Source: Pelagomonas calceolata (Eukaryota > Sar > Pelagophyceae > Pelagomonadales > Pelagomonadaceae). Taken from it: 64,000 bases of DNA. The stretch is taken from the NCBI GenBank assembly GCA_918797485.1, contig CAKKNE010000005.1:4464001-4528000 (forward strand), given 5' to 3'. Both the position numbers and the translations under genes were made by a program. A model generated the notes under the pieces. That model saw only the letters and a list, made by a program, of their open reading frames with translations, was not told where the DNA came from and did not search any database. Each line of letters starts with the position of its first letter. Positions within the stretch are counted from its first letter, which is position 1. Shown piece after piece: positions 60,913 through 64,000 of the stretch.

Positions 60913-60936
60913 GCTAGTGTCTTACGCGACGCTAGC
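60913..60936 (+). promoter_or_regulatory. Divergent-promoter palindrome, copy 14
   Basis: GCTAGTGTCTTAC, 4 nt, CGCTAGC, exact to consensus. It is 240 and 229 bp from the ATGs at 60672 and 61166 in a 493-bp gap with no other feature that I recognise. Confidence 0.85.
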
Positions 60937-61165
60937 TCGCTCTTCACGCTGCGGCCCAAAAAAACCTTCACCGTGATCGTGAGTCGTAGAAATCGACACT
61001 CTATTGGCCCGGGGGCTGTCACCCGTCCGACTTTGCTCAGAAACCACCAATCTATTGCATCTGGAGCAAAAGTGTCTCATTGAGTCACTCTGGCAGCGCG
61101 CATCGCGTCGTGGTAACAAGACGGTGCCCGCTTAACACGCTCTTGCTTCTCGCACTGTCACAAAT

Positions 61166-61967
61166 ATGGGCAAATTTGCCGCATACCTCAACCTGGCACT
61201 CGCCGTGGCGTGGTTCGCGCTGTTTTTCACGAATGACGCGCTCTTCGTCTCGCATGAGACTGATCTCTCCGACCACTTGCGCGGCGACGCGTTCGCGATG
61301 GCCTGGGCGGGCTCGGCGATTTGTAGCCGGCTCTACATCGCTCTCGTCAATTACGGCGTGGAGCTACGCCACGCGACGGCGATTTTTTGTCTCCCTAGGG
61401 ATGCGGGCCGTCGCGGCGTCCGGCCGACGATACCGCTCAATACTCATGTGGCGGTTCGACGTCGTGCCGATCATGCCGATACACCCGCCCGTCCGCGGGG
61501 TGTCCTTCTCGAACTACGTGGCCATGAGCGCGAGTCGGGCCCTGATCTACAGTGGCGATTGGGCCTGGTCCGTGCCGGGCGAATTCCAAGACTGTGCTGT
61601 CGCCATCTTTTCGCGAGGGTGTTGGTCGAAGCCGTGCGGTATGATCGGTGGGTGTTGTCGCATCAATCTGCGTACCAATTTCCCGGGGGAAGTCGTCAAC
61701 GTCGGCGCCGCTTCGCCCACCAATATGCACGACACCAAGACCTACAACGTCTACCGCGACGACTACACGCCCCACGGCCACGCCGTCTGCGCGAGCCTCA
61801 CACAGTATGGGGGTCCGCCCTGCCCGACGCGAGCCGGAGGCGTCCGTATCGCGTGCGATCATGTCCGCGAGGCCTTTCGGCAGTACGCTCCCCACAAAAA
61901 GAAGAGATGCGTGCCGATGACCGGCAAGCAGAAGTGCGAGATGGTACCCGGAGGCTGTACTAACTAG
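61166..61967 (+). CDS. Membrane-anchored Cys-rich protein, two exons or frameshifted
   Basis: Exons 61166-61322 and 61399-61967 give 241 residues. A helix near 5-22 (LNLALAVAWFALFF) anchors it. Exon 2 encodes a Cys-rich domain with about ten Cys (FQDCAVAIFSRGCW, KPCGMIGGCCRIN, VCASL, PPCPT, IACD, RCVP, KCEM, GGC), probably disulfide-bonded outside the cell. The first frame runs on to 61963 but its later part is the wrong frame for this domain. Either the 76-bp intron or a one-base change in the T6 run at 61383-61388 joins the parts. Its stop lies 2 bp from that of the convergent Fcf2 gene. Family unknown. Confidence 0.6.
61323..61398 (+). other. Possible 76-bp intron
   Basis: GTAGCC...TTTTTTGTCTCCCTAG, phase 1, with a strong pyrimidine tract. 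A single-base loss in the T6 run would equally restore the frame, so the intron is not certain. Confidence 0.45.
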
Positions 61968-61969
61968 AC

Positions 61970-63070
61970 TTACCGCCCCTTTTTTCGCCGCGCGAGCGCC
62001 TTCCGCTTCTGCTTCAGCGTCGACAGCCCCGGCCCGCGCTGCCGTTCCTGCACAGCCGTGAAGCGCCTTTTGGCGTAGGACCGCGCGCCGGCGTCGGCGA
62101 GCAGCTCGCCCATGAGCCCGGTCTTCCGCTCTCGTTTCTTTAAAGTTCCGGACGCACCGTCGAACTTGCCCGCCACGACGGTCCCGAGCGCGGCGAACTC
62201 GCTCGGCGCGTCCTGGCGCTTGTAGTGCCGCTTCGGGTCCGCGACGCCGCGCAACGCCAGCGCCGCGCGGTCGTCCGCACTGACCGTCGCGTCCGCGGGG
62301 GGAAGACCGTACCACCCCGGCCCCGCGTCCTTGGCCGGCGCGCGCTTCTCGGCGCGCGTCTTGCGCTTCTTCCGTTTTGGCCCCTGGCCTGTCTGCGCGG
62401 CGGCGAAGGCCCGCGCGAGCGCCGCGTCCGTGGCATCGTCCGTCCTCTCCGCTACTGCCGGCCGCGCGGCCTCGTCATCATCCGGCGCGTCCCGCAGCGC
62501 GCGCTCGGCCCGGCGCGCCGTCCGCTCGAGCGCGTCGAGGCGCGCGGCGGCCGTCGCCGCGCGCAGGGCCCCGAAGTAGGCCGGCGCCGGCAGCTCCGCC
62601 TCGCCGCCGTCGTACGCGACCCTTACAACGTTCGCGGCGGCGGGCGCGGCGTCGACGACGAAGAGCGGTGCCTCCTCCTCCTCCTCCGGCTCCTCTTGCT
62701 CCTGCTGGCCCGCGTCGAAGTAGAGGGGCTCCCACTCGTCGAGGACGTCGCCCCGCGGCGGCTCGGCGCGCTTCGGCTTCGGCGACGCCTCGGCGCTCGA
62801 CTTGCGGCGCGCGCGCGGCTTCGCGGCCGGCGCCGGCTTCGCGGCAGGCGCCGGCTTCGCGGCAGGCGCCGGCTCCGCGGCCTCGCTCGACTTGCGCCGC
62901 GCGCGCGGCTTCGCGGCCGGCGCCGGCGCCTCGTCGGCGCTGCTCTTTCTTCGCCCGCGCGGCTTGGCCGCTGGTGCGGGACTGCTATCCGAGCTCTTGC
63001 GCCGCGCGCGCGCTGGCGACGCTTTTTTGGCTGGGCTGCTGGAGGAGGCACCTCCCCTCGTCGAGACCAT
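61970..63070 (-). CDS. FCF2: Fcf2-domain pre-rRNA processing protein
   Basis: A 366-residue protein from ATG 63070; the longer frame to 63103 starts with TTG. The N-terminal 110 residues are histone-H1-like, with five (P/A)AAKP-type units and repeated RxRRKSS. The acidic middle is followed at about 270-355 by the Fcf2 domain: WYGLPPADATVS, GVADPKRHYKRQD, FAALGTVVAGKF and KKRERKTGLMGELLADAGARSYAKRRF. Fcf2 (DNTTIP2 in animals) is a nucleolar SSU-processome factor for early 18S rRNA cleavages. The basic N-terminal extension is absent from yeast Fcf2 and may bind rDNA or rRNA. Confidence 0.9.
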   Translation of the reverse strand: MVSTRGGASSSSPAKKASPARARRKSSDSSPAPAAKPRGRRKSSADEAPAPAAKPRARRKSSEAAEPAPAAKPAPAAKPAPAAKPRARRKSSAEASPKPKRAEPPRGDVLDEWEPLYFDAGQQEQEEPEEEEEAPLFVVDAAPAAANVVRVAYDGGEAELPAPAYFGALRAATAAARLDALERTARRAERALRDAPDDDEAARPAVAERTDDATDAALARAFAAAQTGQGPKRKKRKTRAEKRAPAKDAGPGWYGLPPADATVSADDRAALALRGVADPKRHYKRQDAPSEFAALGTVVAGKFDGASGTLKKRERKTGLMGELLADAGARSYAKRRFTAVQERQRGPGLSTLKQKRKALARRKKGR

Positions 63071-63133
63071 CCTTTTAGACGCGCTGCCACTTAGGCGCGG
63101 CAAAAATGCAGCGCGCAGTAGCTTATGACGAAT

Positions 63134-63150
63134 CGCTAGTGACAGTAGTG
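63134..63150 (-). promoter_or_regulatory. Degraded divergent-promoter palindrome
   Basis: GCTAGTGACAGTAGTGC resembles a minus-oriented copy (compare copy 13) with a lost inner base and an eroded right arm. It lies in the 307-bp gap between ATGs at 63070 and 63378. Confidence 0.35.
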
Positions 63151-63377
63151 CCTCAAAAGCCCGGTCTGCAACTTCGCTCTCGCGCGTCCAGCTAGGAGAG
63201 ACACACTAGAATACAGCCAAAATCGCGCCGAGGCCACGTAGCGGTACACAGGCGCCAGGGACTGCCAGAATTCTTCGCACACGCTCATCTGTACGTAGCG
63301 ATTCAGCCCTCGCGAAGACGCGATCCGTTTCGCCGTATAACACAAACAGAGCTGGCAGCATCCAAAAGCAGAGATCG

Positions 63378-63560
63378 ATGCTCGGCAACCTCTTCCGCCA
63401 GAAGACGGGCGTCGTACTAAGGAGGAGGGCCGGCGACTGGCACATGTACGTGATCGGCGCGTTCGCCGGTGTGGTAGGTGGATTCTACATCTGGCTCGAG
63501 CCCCTGCGCCAGCTCCAGCTCGAGGGCATCCGCAAAGCGAAGGAAGAGGAGAAGAAATGA
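63378..63560 (+). CDS. 60-residue single-pass membrane microprotein
   Basis: Basic N-terminus (LFRQKTGVVLRRR), one helix at about 24-41 (YVIGAFAGVVGGFYIWL) and a charged C-terminal helix ending in KEEEKK. Size and layout recall mitochondrial outer or inner membrane microproteins such as PIGBOS1 (a GG-Y core then a charged tail), but homology is not shown. Its stop TGA overlaps the next gene's start as ATGA, so both may be read from one mRNA. Confidence 0.7.
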   Translation: MLGNLFRQKTGVVLRRRAGDWHMYVIGAFAGVVGGFYIWLEPLRQLQLEGIRKAKEEEKK

Positions 63561-64000
63561 GCCGTCTCCATCTAGTGAGCTGGAACGTCGCCGGCTGGCG
63601 CACGGCTTTGGACGAGATCACGCGCACGACGCGACGGGGCCCCGCGGCCACGACCAAAAAGGTCGAAGAAAAACAAGCCTGCGTCGCGACGTGGTTGGAG
63701 CGGCTAGATGCCGACGTCGTCTGCTTGCAAGAAACCAAACTCACCTCGAAGCAAGTCGAGCAGGACGCCAGAGCTTTATGCGCGTCGGCCGACGGCGACG
63801 CGTGGCAGTCGTTCTGGGCGTGCAACGACGGCAAGGAGGGGCAGCGGGCCGGTTTAAATGGTGTCGCTACCTTTGTTAGAAATAAGGCGTTTGGCGTCGT
63901 GCGGGCTTCATCTAGACCTCTAGGCGAGAAGGAGCTCGACGACGAGGGCCGCTGCGTCTTGACGGACCACGGCACTTTTGTATTATTCAACGCCTACGTG
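63557..64000 (+). CDS. AP endonuclease (ExoIII/APE1 family), 3' end outside window
   Basis: The first 148 residues are present, open to the right edge. SWNVAGWR at about 8-15 holds the Asn that helps bind metal; VVCLQETKL near 55 has the catalytic-metal Glu; GQRAGLNGVATFVRNK is the GY/SGV-type segment; EGRCVLTDHGTFVLFNAYV continues the fold. The family cleaves DNA 5' to abasic sites in base-excision repair. There is no N-terminal extension, so nuclear rather than organelle targeting is more likely. The ATG lies within ATGA shared with the stop of the upstream microprotein. Confidence 0.92.
   Translation, partial: MSRLHLVSWNVAGWRTALDEITRTTRRGPAATTKKVEEKQACVATWLERLDADVVCLQETKLTSKQVEQDARALCASADGDAWQSFWACNDGKEGQRAGLNGVATFVRNKAFGVVRASSRPLGEKELDDEGRCVLTDHGTFVLFNAYV

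Overview
The window reads as nuclear DNA of a small, GC-rich stramenopile alga, most likely a pelagophyte (Aureococcus/Pelagomonas type). The reasons are: clearly eukaryotic proteins (SMYD, DnaJC3, ADAT1, Fcf2, DOT1-like, ABCC/ABCG, WW-CCCH-RS); secretory leaders with heterokont-plastid features (alanine-rich signal peptides ending before Phe); two Pol III-style 5S rRNA genes; and rare, very short introns. Two of these introns have terminal inverted repeats like the introner transposons known from Aureococcus. The organism call is inference; no marker gene here settles it.

I support 42 protein genes in 64 kb, two of them cut by the window edges, plus two 5S rRNA genes. Gene order alternates strand to an unusual degree: in this annotation 33 of 41 neighbouring gene pairs are on opposite strands. 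Convergent pairs almost abut (stop codons 2 to 70 bp apart in most cases) and divergent pairs share promoters of a few hundred bases. Start codons were chosen as ATG; several longer open frames that begin with TTG or GTG were trimmed.

Layout. 1-8.9 kb: ankyrin-like partial gene, small membrane proteins, SMYD methyltransferase, ABCG transporter, VTT membrane protein, ADAT1. 8.9-20.3 kb: three-exon ABCC transporter, a 1214-residue PDZ-like/coiled-coil protein, and an alpha/beta hydrolase fused to ten TPRs. 20.3-27.4 kb: ankyrin protein, two-exon plastid-type methyltransferase, two 5S rRNA genes in the same orientation with two hypothetical genes between them, and DnaJC3. 27.9-38.2 kb: amino-acid transporter with an introner-like intron, acidic secreted protein, coiled-coil protein, WW-CCCH-RS factor, aldo/keto reductase fusion, QueF with a membrane anchor. 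38.4-50.6 kb: FBA-domain membrane protein, Cys-rich multipass protein, ACAD10/11-type kinase-like protein, plastid-leader M16 peptidase, ubiquitin-like/UIM protein. 50.6-64 kb: glycosyltransferase-like protein, LOV-like PAS protein without the flavin cysteine, DOT1-like methyltransferase, membrane RING ligase, Sua5, Fcf2, and a small membrane protein overlapping an AP endonuclease by ATGA.

The most striking feature is a 22-25 bp imperfect palindrome, consensus GCTAGTGTCTTAC-N3-5-CGCTAGC. It occurs as 14 clear copies. Thirteen lie in the shared promoter of a divergent gene pair (13 of 17 such pairs) and one lies between tandem genes; two further divergent promoters hold degraded copies. It looks like an undescribed bidirectional promoter element. 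A second dispersed 15-mer (ACGCCATCG-[CA]-CGCGA) sits in introns and just downstream of stop codons.
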